The translations under genes were made by a program, and so were the position numbers. A DNA stretch of 64,000 nucleotides. Origin: Brenneria nigrifluens DSM 30175 = ATCC 13028. GTDB lineage: Bacteria > Pseudomonadota > Gammaproteobacteria > Enterobacterales > Enterobacteriaceae. Every line of letters begins with the position of its first letter. Within the stretch, counting starts at the first letter, position 1. The notes under the pieces are model-generated. The model did not search any database and was not told the origin of the DNA. It worked only from the letters and a program-made list of their open reading frames with translations. Positions 52,603 through 61,528 of this stretch are shown piece after piece. The stretch covers positions 3,410,001 through 3,474,000 of the forward strand of contig NZ_CP034036.1 in NCBI RefSeq assembly GCF_005484965.1, given 5' to 3'.

Positions 52603-55242
52603 TTATTCATCATCTTCCACGATGTCGTCATCGATATCGATATCGTCGGCGACGTCTTCGTCTTCGGCAATTTCACCCTCGACTTTCACCACGTCGTCCA
52701 ACTCTTCATCTTCCACCGGTTCGGCGACACGTTGCAGACCGACCACGTTCTCATCTTCCGCCGTGCGGATCAGCGTAACGCCCTGAGTATTACGCCCGAC
52801 GATACTGACTTCGGAAACGCGGGTACGAACCAGCGTACCGGCATCGGTAATCATCATGATCTGGTCGGCGGCATCCACCTGAACGGCGCCGACCACGTTG
52901 CCGTTACGCTCGCTCACCTTGATGGAGATAACCCCCTTGGTGGCGCGGGATTTGGTCGGATATTCGCTGACGGCGGTGCGCTTGCCGAAGCCGTTCTGCG
53001 TCACCGTCAGGATATCGCCGTCGCCGCGTGGAATAATCAGCGATACCACCCGGTCCTCGCCTTGCAGATTGATGCCGCGCACCCCGGTGGCCGTACGGCC
53101 CATGGAACGGACCGCCCCTTCGGAGAAGCGCACCACCTTGCCATCCGCCGAAAACAACATCACTTCATTGCTGCCGTCGGTCAGATCCACGCCGATCAGT
53201 TCATCGCCGTCGTTCAGATTAACGGCGATAATACCGGCGCTGCGCGGACGGCTGAATTCGGTCAGCGCGGTTTTCTTCACTGTACCGCTGGCGGTGGCCA
53301 TAAAGACATGGCGGCCTTCTTCATATTCCCGCACCGGCAGGATCGCCGTGATACGCTCGTTCGGCTCCAGCGGCAGCAGGTTGACGATGGGCCGGCCGCG
53401 CGCTCCGCGGCTGGCTTCCGGCAGCTGATAAACCTTCATCCAGTACAGGCGGCCGCGGCTGGAGAAACACAGAATGGTATCATGGGTGTTGGCGACCAGC
53501 AGACGATCGATAAAATCCTCTTCCTTGATGCGCGCCGCGGATTTACCGCGTCCGCCGCGGCGCTGGGCTTCATAGTCGCTCAACGGCTGATACTTGACGT
53601 AACCCTGATGCGACAAGGTCACCACCACATCCTCCTGACAGATCAGGTCTTCAATATTAATATCGGCGGTGTTGTGGGTGATCTCGGTGCGGCGTTCGTC
53701 GCGATATTGCTCCTTGATCGCTTCCAGCTCTTCGCGGATCACTTCCATCAGCCGTTCCGGGTTCGCCAGGATATAAAGCAGCTCGGCAATCTGCGCCAAC
53801 AGCTCTTTATATTCATCCAGCAGCTTTTCATGCTCCAGACCGGTCAGTTTCTGCAAACGCAGATCCAGAATCGCCTGCGCCTGCTGCTCGGTCAAATAAT
53901 AGCGACCGTCGCGGATGCCGAACTCCGGCTCCAGCCATTCAGGGCGCGCGGCATCGTCGCCGGCACGCTCCAGCATCGCCGCAACCGTACCCAGCGCCCA
54001 CGACTGGGCGATCAATCCGGCCTTTGCTTCCGCCGGGGACTGCGCGCGGCGGATCAGCTCGATAATCGGATCGATATTCGCCAGGGCAATCGCCAGCCCT
54101 TCCAGAATGTGCGCCCGGTCGCGGGCTTTACGCAGTTCGAAAATAGTCCGGCGGGTGACCACTTCGCGGCGATGGCGGATAAAGGCGGAAAGAATATCCT
54201 TCAGCGGCATAATCTTCGGCTGGCCCTGATGCAGCGCCACCATATTGATGCCGAAAGAGGTCTGTAGCTGGGTCTGGGAGTACAGATTGTTCAGCACCAC
54301 CTCGCCCACCGCATCGCGCTTGATCTCGATAACGATGCGCATGCCGTCTTTATCGGACTCGTCGCGCAGCGCGCTGATGCCCTCGATACGCTTGTCTTTC
54401 ACCAGTTCGGCAATTTTTTCAATCAGGCGCGCTTTGTTCACCTGATACGGAATTTCATGCACGATGATGGTTTCACGCCCGGTTTTGGCGTCGGCCTCCA
54501 CTTCGGCGCGCGCGCGAATATAAATCTTGCCGCGTCCGGTACGATAGGCTTCTTCGATACCGCGCTTGCCGTTAATGATGGCGGCGGTCGGAAAGTCCGG
54601 CCCTTTGATATGCTCCATCAGGCCTTCAAGGCTGATATTTTCGTCGTCGATATACGCCAGACAGCCGTTCACCACTTCCGTCAGGTTATGGGGCGGAATA
54701 TTGGTGGCCATCCCGACCGCGATACCGGAAGACCCGTTAACCAACAGGTTGGGTATGCGGGTCGGCATAACGTCGGGAATCTGCTCCGTGCCGTCATAGT
54801 TCGGCACAAAATCAACGGTATCTTTTTCCAGATCGGCCAACAGTTCATGGGCGATTTTCGCCATGCGTATTTCGGTGTAACGCATCGCCGCCGCAGAGTC
54901 GCCGTCAATCGAACCAAAGTTGCCCTGTCCGTCGACCAGCATATAGCGCAGCGAGAACGGCTGAGCCATACGGACGATTGTTTCATACACGGCGGAATCA
55001 CCGTGCGGGTGATATTTACCGATCACATCCCCGACCACACGGGCTGATTTTTTATACGATTTATTCCAGTCGTTGCCCAATACGCTCATCGCATACAGTA
55101 CGCGACGGTGTACCGGTTTTAGTCCATCACGAACATCTGGTAATGCACGCCCGACAATAACGGACATGGCATAGTCCAGATACGAGCTTTTCAGCTCTTC
55201 TTCAATGTTGACCGGTGTGATTTCTCTGGCAAGGTCGCTCAT
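52603..55242 (-). CDS. gyrA: DNA gyrase subunit A
   Basis: 879 residues. The catalytic tyrosine is Tyr122 (AAAMRYTEIRM). The GyrA-box QRRGGRGKS is present near residue 560, and the C-terminal beta-pinwheel ends in an acidic tail (DDIDIDDDIVEDDE). In the quinolone-resistance region the sequence is HPHGDSAVYETIVR: Ser83 is the sensitive residue, but position 87 is Glu (GAA) where E. coli has Asp. Its 5' flank (55243-55452) is shared with the divergent ubiG. Confidence 0.98.
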   Translation of the reverse strand: MSDLAREITPVNIEEELKSSYLDYAMSVIVGRALPDVRDGLKPVHRRVLYAMSVLGNDWNKSYKKSARVVGDVIGKYHPHGDSAVYETIVRMAQPFSLRYMLVDGQGNFGSIDGDSAAAMRYTEIRMAKIAHELLADLEKDTVDFVPNYDGTEQIPDVMPTRIPNLLVNGSSGIAVGMATNIPPHNLTEVVNGCLAYIDDENISLEGLMEHIKGPDFPTAAIINGKRGIEEAYRTGRGKIYIRARAEVEADAKTGRETIIVHEIPYQVNKARLIEKIAELVKDKRIEGISALRDESDKDGMRIVIEIKRDAVGEVVLNNLYSQTQLQTSFGINMVALHQGQPKIMPLKDILSAFIRHRREVVTRRTIFELRKARDRAHILEGLAIALANIDPIIELIRRAQSPAEAKAGLIAQSWALGTVAAMLERAGDDAARPEWLEPEFGIRDGRYYLTEQQAQAILDLRLQKLTGLEHEKLLDEYKELLAQIAELLYILANPERLMEVIREELEAIKEQYRDERRTEITHNTADINIEDLICQEDVVVTLSHQGYVKYQPLSDYEAQRRGGRGKSAARIKEEDFIDRLLVANTHDTILCFSSRGRLYWMKVYQLPEASRGARGRPIVNLLPLEPNERITAILPVREYEEGRHVFMATASGTVKKTALTEFSRPRSAGIIAVNLNDGDELIGVDLTDGSNEVMLFSADGKVVRFSEGAVRSMGRTATGVRGINLQGEDRVVSLIIPRGDGDILTVTQNGFGKRTAVSEYPTKSRATKGVISIKVSERNGNVVGAVQVDAADQIMMITDAGTLVRTRVSEVSIVGRNTQGVTLIRTAEDENVVGLQRVAEPVEDEELDDVVKVEGEIAEDEDVADDIDIDDDIVEDDE

Positions 55243-55452
55243 GGAGCCGCTATCCCTCTATTTTATGCATCTACCCGAGTTCAAAAGGTGAAAAAGTATA
55301 TCACAAAGCGCGGTTTCGGGGGAAACTCCCCGCCGCCTGATAAAGGGGATGCGTTTTAGGCGCGGGGCGGGAAAATCGATGACGGCTACAACATTACCGG
55401 CGCTGACGATATACTCGCGGAAGATGAAAATAACCAAAGGTCGTAATTGCAG

Positions 55453-56178
55453 ATGAATGCAGAAAATCAAACCCCAAACGTCGACCAGCAGGAAATCGCC
55501 AAATTTGAAGCCATTGCCTCGCGCTGGTGGGATCTGGAGGGGGAATTCAAACCGTTGCACCGTATCAATCCGCTGCGGCTGGGCTATATTGCGCAGCGCG
55601 CCGACGGCCTGTTCGGCAAGAAAGTGCTGGATGTGGGCTGCGGCGGCGGCATTCTGGCCGAAAGCATGGCGCGGGAAGGCGCCGACGTCACCGGGCTGGA
55701 TATGGGCGCCGAACCCTTGCAGGTGGCCCGTTTACACGCGCTGGAAAGCGGCATGGCGGTGAATTACACACAGGAAACCGTCGAGGCGCACGCCCAGGCG
55801 CACAGCGGCGAATATGATGTGGTGACCTGTATGGAAATGCTGGAGCACGTTCCCGACCCGCAGTCGGTGGTGCGCGCCTGCGCCAATCTGGTCAAGCCGG
55901 GGGGTCATGTGTTCTTCTCCACCATTAACCGTAACGCCAAGGCCTGGCTGATGGTGGTGGTCGGCGCCGAATATATCCTGAAGATGCTGCCGCGCGGCAC
56001 CCATGATATTAAAAAATTCATCCGTCCGGCCGAGCTGATTGAGTGGGTCGACGACACCCCGCTGCGGGAAAAACATATCACCGGATTACACTACAACCCG
56101 CTGACCGATCGCTTTAAGCTCGGCCCCAATGTGGACGTTAATTATATGTTGCATACAGAGGCGGCGAACAACCATTAG
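55453..56178 (+). CDS. ubiG: Bifunctional 3-demethylubiquinone O-methyltransferase / 2-polyprenyl-6-hydroxyphenol methylase
   Basis: 241 residues starting MNAENQTPNVDQQEIAKFEAIASRWWDLEGEFKPLH, from ATG at 55453; a TTG two codons earlier is less likely. Class I SAM methyltransferase: motif I VLDVGCGGGILAESMAREGA, then GLDMGAEPL and VTCMEMLEHVPDP. It performs both O-methylations in ubiquinone synthesis. Located divergently from gyrA and upstream of nrdA, as in E. coli. Confidence 0.97.
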   Translation: MNAENQTPNVDQQEIAKFEAIASRWWDLEGEFKPLHRINPLRLGYIAQRADGLFGKKVLDVGCGGGILAESMAREGADVTGLDMGAEPLQVARLHALESGMAVNYTQETVEAHAQAHSGEYDVVTCMEMLEHVPDPQSVVRACANLVKPGGHVFFSTINRNAKAWLMVVVGAEYILKMLPRGTHDIKKFIRPAELIEWVDDTPLREKHITGLHYNPLTDRFKLGPNVDVNYMLHTEAANNH

Positions 56179-56196
56179 TTAGGAATAATCTCAAAT

Positions 56197-56221
56197 ATCG
56201 CGCGGCAAACCTGCGCGCGAT
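56197..56221 (+). terminator. Terminator after ubiG
   Basis: Perfect 8-bp stem ATCGCGCG/CGCGCGAT with a 9-base loop, 18 bases past the ubiG stop; no clear U run follows. Confidence 0.5.
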
Positions 56222-56392
56222 ACCCTCCCGTGGCGACTAATTCGCCAAACGATTCAAAATGACTTCCATCGCCAGCCGGAAACATCTTTCCCCTATGCCT
56301 TACCAGACGAGGGTTTTAACAAAATGCCTTTCCCTGGAACGCAAAATTTACAAAAAATCAACTCTTGTTCTTCAGCTAATCCTCACTACAAT

Positions 56393-56440
56393 ACTCATCA
56401 TATAGTGATTCCTTTATCAAAATGCCCCAATATCTAGTAT
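56393..56440 (+). promoter_or_regulatory. nrdA: Pair of NrdR boxes upstream of nrdA
   Basis: Two 16-mers resembling the NrdR palindrome (ACACWATATATWGTGT): ACTCATCATATAGTGA at 56393-56408 and CCCCAATATCTAGTAT at 56425-56440. They are 32 bp apart start to start, about three helical turns, the arrangement NrdR needs. They imply repression when dATP is high. Confidence 0.7.
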
Positions 56441-56449
56441 TTATCCACA
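56441..56449 (+). promoter_or_regulatory. nrdA: DnaA box upstream of nrdA
   Basis: TTATCCACA, the perfect consensus 9-mer, directly abutting the second NrdR box and 70 bases before the nrdA ATG. DnaA control of nrdAB is known in E. coli. Confidence 0.8.
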
Positions 56450-56518
56450 GCGTTAGCCACAGCGGGGCCTCTGTGTATAAACGGGGGATATTTTTATTTC
56501 ACAACAGGTAAAACCCAC

Positions 56519-58804
56519 ATGAACCAGAGCCTGCTAGTAACCAAACGCGATGGCAGTAAAGAAAAAATCAATCTGGATAAAATCCACCGAGTCATTACCT
56601 GGGCTGCGGAAGGATTGCACAATGTCTCTGTTTCTCAGGTGGAACTGCGCTCCCATATCCAGTTTTATGACGGTATCCGCACCGCGGACATCCATGAAAC
56701 CATCATTAAGGCGGCCGCCGATCTGATCTCCCGTGAAAGCCCCGACTACCAGTATCTGGCGGCGCGGCTGGCGATTTTCCACCTGCGCAAAAAAGCCTAC
56801 GGCCAGTTTGAGCCGCCCGCGCTGCTGGATCACGTCAGAAAAATGGTCGATATGGGCAAATACGACAAACATCTGCTGGACGACTACAGCGCGGAAGAGT
56901 TCGCCGCGATGGACGGCTTTATCGACCACTGGCGCGATATGAACTTCTCTTACGCCGCCGTCAAGCAGCTGGAAGGGAAATATCTGGCGCAGAACCGCGT
57001 GACCGGAGAAATCTACGAGAGCGCCCAGTTCCTCTATATCCTGGTCGCCGCCTGCCTGTTCTCCGGCTATCCGCGGGAAACCCGGTTGGACTACGTGAAG
57101 CGTTTCTACGACGCCATCTCCACCTTCAAGATCTCGCTGCCGACGCCGATCATGTCCGGCGTGCGTACGCCGACCCGCCAGTTCAGCTCCTGCGTGCTGA
57201 TCGAGTGCGGCGATAGCCTGGACTCCATCAACGCCACCTCCAGCGCCATTGTAAAATACGTTTCCCAGCGCGCCGGCATCGGCATCAACGCCGGGCGCAT
57301 CCGCGCGCTGGGCAGCCCGATCCGCGGCGGCGAAGCCTTCCATACCGGCTGTATTCCTTTCTATAAGCATTTCCAGACCGCCGTCAAATCCTGCTCCCAG
57401 GGCGGCGTGCGCGGCGGCGCGGCGACGCTGTTCTACCCGCTGTGGCATCTGGAGGTCGAAAGCCTGCTGGTGCTGAAAAACAACCGCGGCGTGGAAGGCA
57501 ACCGCGTGCGCCATCTCGACTACGGCGTGCAGCTTAACAAGCTGATGTACCAGCGTCTGGTCAAAGGCGGAGATATCACCCTGTTCAGCCCGTCGGACGT
57601 GCCGGGGCTGTACGACGCGTTTTTCGCCGATCAGGACGAGTTCGAACGTTTGTACGTGCAATACGAGCAGGACGACAGCATCCGCAAGCAGCGTATCAAG
57701 GCGGTCGAGCTGTTCTCTCTGATGATGCAGGAACGCGCCTCCACCGGCCGTATCTATATTCAGAACGTGGATCACTGCAACACTCACAGCCCGTTCGACG
57801 CGCAGATTGCGCCGGTGCGCCAGTCCAACCTGTGTCTGGAAATTGCGCTGCCGACCAAGCCGCTCAACGACGTGAATGACGACAACGGCGAAATCGCCCT
57901 GTGTACGCTCTCCGCGTTCAACCTCGGCGCCATCGACAGCCTGGACGATCTGGAAGAGCTGGCGACGCTGGCGGTACGCGCGCTGGACGCCCTGCTGGAT
58001 TATCAGGACTACCCGATCCCCGCCGCCGAACGCGGCGCCATGGGCCGCCGCACGCTGGGCATCGGCGTTATCAACTTCGCCTACTATCTGGCGAAAAACG
58101 GCGTGCGCTACTCCGACGGCAGCGCCAACAACCTGACGCACAGAACCTTTGAGGCCATTCAGTATTATCTGCTGAAAGCCTCCAACGTGCTGGCGCGCGA
58201 GCAAGGCGCCTGCCCGTGGTTCAACGAAACCACCTATTCCCAGGGGGTGTTGCCCATCGACACCTACAAGCGCGATCTCGACGCGATTTGCAACGAACCG
58301 CTGCACTATGACTGGGAAACGCTGCGTCATGAGATTAAGGAATTCGGTCTGCGCAACTCCACGCTCTCCGCGCTGATGCCGTCCGAGACCTCTTCGCAGA
58401 TCTCCAACGCCACTAACGGCATTGAGCCGCCGCGCGGATACATCAGCGTGAAAGCCTCCAAAGACGGCATTCTGCGCCAAGTGGTGCCGGAGTACGAAAC
58501 GCTGGAAGACGCTTACGAACTGCTGTGGGAAATGCCGAACAATGACGGCTACCTGCAACTGGTCGGCCTGATGCAGAAATTTGTCGATCAGGCGATTTCG
58601 TCCAACACCAACTACGATCCGTCGCGTTTCCCGTCGGGAAAAGTGCCGATGAAGCAACTACTGAAAGATTTGCTGACGGCGTATAAATTAGGCGTCAAAA
58701 CGCTCTACTACCAGAACACCCGCGACGGCGCGGAAGACGCGCAGGACGACCTGTCGGCACAGCCGCAGGACGACGGTTGCGAAGGCGGCGCCTGTAAGAT
58801 TTAA
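56519..58804 (+). CDS. nrdA: Class Ia ribonucleoside-diphosphate reductase, alpha subunit
   Basis: 761 residues, exactly the E. coli length. An N-terminal ATP-cone (LLVTKRDGSKEKINLDKIHRVITWAAEGL) gives overall activity control. Active-site cysteines in RQFSSCVLIEC, SNLCLEIALPT and the C-terminal redox pair DGCEGGACKI; radical-transfer tyrosines near KTLYYQNTRDG. It makes dNDPs with NrdB under aerobic growth. The upstream 340 bases hold NrdR and DnaA sites. An unusual 349-base gap with repeats separates it from nrdB. Confidence 0.98.
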   Translation: MNQSLLVTKRDGSKEKINLDKIHRVITWAAEGLHNVSVSQVELRSHIQFYDGIRTADIHETIIKAAADLISRESPDYQYLAARLAIFHLRKKAYGQFEPPALLDHVRKMVDMGKYDKHLLDDYSAEEFAAMDGFIDHWRDMNFSYAAVKQLEGKYLAQNRVTGEIYESAQFLYILVAACLFSGYPRETRLDYVKRFYDAISTFKISLPTPIMSGVRTPTRQFSSCVLIECGDSLDSINATSSAIVKYVSQRAGIGINAGRIRALGSPIRGGEAFHTGCIPFYKHFQTAVKSCSQGGVRGGAATLFYPLWHLEVESLLVLKNNRGVEGNRVRHLDYGVQLNKLMYQRLVKGGDITLFSPSDVPGLYDAFFADQDEFERLYVQYEQDDSIRKQRIKAVELFSLMMQERASTGRIYIQNVDHCNTHSPFDAQIAPVRQSNLCLEIALPTKPLNDVNDDNGEIALCTLSAFNLGAIDSLDDLEELATLAVRALDALLDYQDYPIPAAERGAMGRRTLGIGVINFAYYLAKNGVRYSDGSANNLTHRTFEAIQYYLLKASNVLAREQGACPWFNETTYSQGVLPIDTYKRDLDAICNEPLHYDWETLRHEIKEFGLRNSTLSALMPSETSSQISNATNGIEPPRGYISVKASKDGILRQVVPEYETLEDAYELLWEMPNNDGYLQLVGLMQKFVDQAISSNTNYDPSRFPSGKVPMKQLLKDLLTAYKLGVKTLYYQNTRDGAEDAQDDLSAQPQDDGCEGGACKI

Positions 58805-58821
58805 GCCTTTCCCCCTCCCAT

Positions 58822-58874
58822 CCTCCCCCTTATCAGGGGGAGGCGCTAAACTCCCTCCCCTGCGAAGGGGAGGG
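58822..58874. repeat. Palindromic two-hairpin repeat after nrdA
   Basis: Stem CCTCCCCC/GGGGGAGG (58822-58843), then CGCTAAACT and a second perfect stem CCCTCCCCT-GCGA-AGGGGAGGG (58853-58874). Same unit as at 38736. It begins 18 bases past the nrdA stop. Confidence 0.8.
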
Positions 58875-58935
58875 TTGGGGTGGGGTTGATTCAGGCGCCC
58901 CAGGTGCTACGCAGCTTCTGCGTTTTTTATCGCGG

Positions 58936-59143
58936 GCAATCCCTGCAACCACGCTTTGTGGGCCGCCGCAAGCGGCGTTAAAAAATGCTCCCGGCATTTT
59001 TTTATGGCGGGCTATCCTGCCCGCCCCTACGGCCGCCGCAAGCGGCGTTAAAAAATGCTCCCGGCATTTTTTTATGGCGGGCTATCCTGCCCGCCCCTAC
59101 GGCCGCCGCAAGCGGCGTTAAAAAATGCTCCCGGCATTTTTTA
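58936..59143. repeat. Three tandem units of the multi-hairpin repeat directly upstream of nrdB
   Basis: The segment starting GGCCGCCGCA occurs at 58961, 59031 and 59101, an exact 70-bp period. The last two units are identical over their length; the first has a divergent left arm. Each unit has GGCGGGC/GCCCGCC-type, GCCGC-AA-GCGGC and AAAATGC/GCATTTT hairpins. The third unit runs straight into AGGAGAAAACAATG, the nrdB ribosome binding site and start. Confidence 0.9.
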
Positions 59144-59153
59144 GGAGAAAACA

Positions 59154-60284
59154 ATGGCCTATACCACATTTTCACAGAATAAAAACGACCAGCTACTCGA
59201 ACCCATGTTCTTCGGTCAATCGGTTAACGTTGCCCGTTTCGATCAGCAAAAATACGAAATCTTTGAAAAGCTGATCGAAAAACAACTTTCCTTCTTCTGG
59301 CGCCCGGAAGAGGTGGACGTTTCCCGCGATCGCATCGACTATCAGGCGCTGCCTGAGCATGAGAAACACATTTTTATCAGCAACCTGAAATACCAGACGC
59401 TGCTGGATTCGATTCAGGGCCGCAGCCCCAACGTTGCGCTGCTGCCGCTGATCTCCATCCCGGAGCTGGAAACCTGGGTGGAAACCTGGGCGTTTTCCGA
59501 AACCATCCACTCGCGCTCCTACACCCATATTATCCGCAACATCGTCAACGACCCGTCGCTGGTGTTTGACGACATCGTGACCAATGAAGAGATCCTCAAG
59601 CGCGCCAAGGATATCTCCGGCTACTACGATTCGCTTATCGAAATGACCAGCTACTACCACCTGCTGGGCGAAGGCACCCATCAGGTGAACGGCAAAACCG
59701 TTACCGTTAATCTGTATGAGCTGAAAAAGAAACTCTATCTGTGCCTGATGAGCGTCAACGCGCTGGAAGCGATCCGTTTCTACGTCAGTTTTGCCTGCTC
59801 GTTCGCCTTCGCCGAACGCGAACTGATGGAAGGCAACGCCAAAATCATCAAGCTGATCGCCCGCGACGAGGCGCTGCACCTGACCGGCACCCAGCATATG
59901 CTGAACCTGATGCGCGCCGGCCACGACGACCCTGACATGGCTAAAATCGCCGTGGAATGTCAGCAGGAATGCTATGACCTGTTCGTGCTCGCCGCCCAGC
60001 AGGAAAAAGAGTGGGCCGACTATCTGTTCCGCGACGGCTCCATGATCGGCCTGAACAAAGAGATCCTGTGTCAGTACGTTGAATACATCACCAATATCCG
60101 TATGCAGGCGGTGGGCCTGGCGCGGCCGTTCGAAACGCGCACCAACCCGATTCCGTGGATCAACGCCTGGCTGGTGTCCGATAACGTCCAGGTCGCGCCG
60201 CAGGAAGTGGAGGTCAGCTCTTATCTGGTGGGTCAGATTGATTCTGAAATGAATGCCGATGACCTGAGTGATTTCCAGCTTTAA
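59154..60284 (+). CDS. nrdB: Class Ia ribonucleoside-diphosphate reductase, beta subunit
   Basis: 376 residues as in E. coli. Di-iron/tyrosyl-radical protein: ligands in SNLKYQTLLDSIQGRSP (first Asp/Glu region), SETIHSRSYTHIIRNI (Glu, His and the radical Tyr), and FAERELMEGNAKIIKLIARDEALHLTGTQHML (Glu, Glu, His). The C-terminal DDLSDFQL peptide binds NrdA. Strong ribosome binding site AGGAG eight bases before the ATG, immediately after the tandem repeats. Confidence 0.98.
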   Translation: MAYTTFSQNKNDQLLEPMFFGQSVNVARFDQQKYEIFEKLIEKQLSFFWRPEEVDVSRDRIDYQALPEHEKHIFISNLKYQTLLDSIQGRSPNVALLPLISIPELETWVETWAFSETIHSRSYTHIIRNIVNDPSLVFDDIVTNEEILKRAKDISGYYDSLIEMTSYYHLLGEGTHQVNGKTVTVNLYELKKKLYLCLMSVNALEAIRFYVSFACSFAFAERELMEGNAKIIKLIARDEALHLTGTQHMLNLMRAGHDDPDMAKIAVECQQECYDLFVLAAQQEKEWADYLFRDGSMIGLNKEILCQYVEYITNIRMQAVGLARPFETRTNPIPWINAWLVSDNVQVAPQEVEVSSYLVGQIDSEMNADDLSDFQL

Positions 60285-60289
60285 CCGCC

Positions 60290-60550
60290 ATGAATAACGC
60301 CACCATCACCCTGCGCGCGTCGGGTGCGCAGCTGGCCTGCGCGGACGCGGGGAACTCATTGCTGGATGTGCTGGAGTCCCATCAGATCAGCGTCGAATAC
60401 CAGTGCCGCTCCGGGTACTGCGGCTCCTGCCGCCTGCGCCTGCTGAAAGGCCAGGTCGCCTACCGCCAGACGCCGCTGGCCTGCATTCAGCAGGGAGAAA
60501 TTCTGCCCTGCTGCTGCATGCCCGTTAATGATATTGAACTGGATATGTGA
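60290..60550 (+). CDS. yfaE: 2Fe-2S ferredoxin YfaE, NrdB diferric cofactor maintenance
   Basis: 86 residues. Plant-type ferredoxin motif CRSGYCGSC plus the fourth cysteine in TPLACIQQGEILPCC. It reduces the NrdB iron centre for radical repair. It begins five bases after the nrdB stop. The C-terminus carries three consecutive cysteines (LPCCCM), as in relatives. Convergent with the MerR fusion gene, with only eight bases between their stops and no visible terminator. Confidence 0.95.
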   Translation: MNNATITLRASGAQLACADAGNSLLDVLESHQISVEYQCRSGYCGSCRLRLLKGQVAYRQTPLACIQQGEILPCCCMPVNDIELDM

Positions 60551-60558
60551 CGCGCGAG

Positions 60559-61356
60559 CTACGCCTGCTCCTGCTCCGCCGCAACCGGCTGTTCGGCCAG
60601 CCAGCCGAGCACCTCGTCAATGCCAAGCACATCCGCATAGCGGGCGTTAAGATCCAATAGGGTGAAATCCAGCACGGACTGACTTCTGTCGCCGGCAATC
60701 TCCCGCGGCAACACCACGTGAAACCCCGCCTGGAACGCTTCAATCGCCGTAGCGCGCAGACTGCCGCTGGCGGTCACGCCTCCCAGGATAAGCGTATCCA
60801 CCCCCTGTTGCTTCAGCCACATCGTCAGATCGTGACCGTGCAAATCGGAGATATAGCAGGTGGACTGCATCCGATCGAACGCGATGCCCTCCAGCGCGGC
60901 ATCGGTCCGATTAAGGTAGGCATCTTCCGCCAGGACGGTAATAGAAGAAAACTTTTTCCCCCACATCCGGGAAAAATGGTGATCTTGCTGATAAATCGTG
61001 CGGCTGAATACCGTCGGCGCTTGATGTCGCCTGGCCAATTCCAGCAACTGGCGCAGCGCGGTTTTATTAAACGGCGTATTAATCGCCAGCGTGGAGCCCG
61101 AATCCATAAAGGCATAGGTCACGTCGCGAATCAGAACGGCCGCCTTCGAGCCAAAGCCGATTTTACTGGCAAACCCGGTCTGTGAATAAATGCGCTGGAT
61201 TTCATCGGCCAGATAGCGGCGTTGGCCGCCGGGGGTGTAAACCACCTTGAGGCCATAGGTTTTCACCTCGCCATTTTCCTCCAGCCGTCTCAGGGTGCTG
61301 GCGGAGATCCCCAGCATTTTCGCCGCATCGGAAACCGTCAATAACTTATCGTACAT
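60559..61356 (-). CDS. MerR-type HTH fused to an isochorismatase-like domain lacking its catalytic Cys
   Basis: 265 residues. Residues 5-58 are a MerR-like winged helix (LTVSDAAKMLGISASTLRRLEENGEV...TPGGQRRYLADEIQRIY). Residues 71-250 have the cysteine-hydrolase fold of N-carbamoylsarcosine amidase/isochorismatase relatives, with the first catalytic Asp likely kept (VLIRDVTYAF, Asp78) and the cis-peptide loop GGVTASG. The nucleophile position reads GVTASGSLRATA: Ser199 (AGT) replaces the usual Cys (TGT), and no lysine is seen where the catalytic Lys should be. It is therefore probably a ligand-sensing regulator, not an enzyme. The adjacent amidase and ABC transporter genes on the same strand are likely targets. 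Confidence 0.87.
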   Translation of the reverse strand: MYDKLLTVSDAAKMLGISASTLRRLEENGEVKTYGLKVVYTPGGQRRYLADEIQRIYSQTGFASKIGFGSKAAVLIRDVTYAFMDSGSTLAINTPFNKTALRQLLELARRHQAPTVFSRTIYQQDHHFSRMWGKKFSSITVLAEDAYLNRTDAALEGIAFDRMQSTCYISDLHGHDLTMWLKQQGVDTLILGGVTASGSLRATAIEAFQAGFHVVLPREIAGDRSQSVLDFTLLDLNARYADVLGIDEVLGWLAEQPVAAEQEQA

Positions 61357-61410
61357 AACACGCCATCCTGGTTAACCGGAAAAGAGTACACGCACAAACC
61401 GTGCGCTTAA

Positions 61411-61522
61411 AAAAAATGCCAGGAGCATTTTTCAACGCCGCTAGCGGCGGCCCCCAGGGTGACGGGCAGGGATAGCCCGTCATAAAAAAATGCCCGGAGC
61501 ATTTTTCAACGTCGCTGGCGGC
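61411..61522. repeat. Multi-hairpin repeat, two reverse units between the MerR fusion and the amidase
   Basis: AAATGC/GCATTT hairpins at both ends, a GCCGC-TA-GCGGC hairpin, and GACGGGC-AGGGATA-GCCCGTC (61461-61481), in which both arms differ from the family norm by matching changes. The distal unit runs into the 3' end of the amidase gene. Confidence 0.8.
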
Positions 61523-61528
61523 TTATTT

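Noticed and set aside
52732..54267. A 511-residue open frame antisense to gyrA
   Set aside because: Histidine- and glutamine-rich composition typical of a complementary frame; gyrA on the other strand is certain.
56534..58657. A 707-residue open frame antisense to nrdA
   Set aside because: It mirrors nrdA codons in GC-rich sequence, has no recognisable domain and no ribosome binding site; it is a shadow of a real gene.
58936..59143. CRISPR-like reading of the 70-bp tandem array
   Set aside because: Units are identical throughout, including the would-be spacers, and consist of three hairpins; this is a tandem duplication, not a spacer array.
58985..59182. Open frame running through the tandem repeats into the nrdB start region
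   Set aside because: Its sequence is just the repeat translated twice; nrdB has a clear ribosome binding site and start at 59154.
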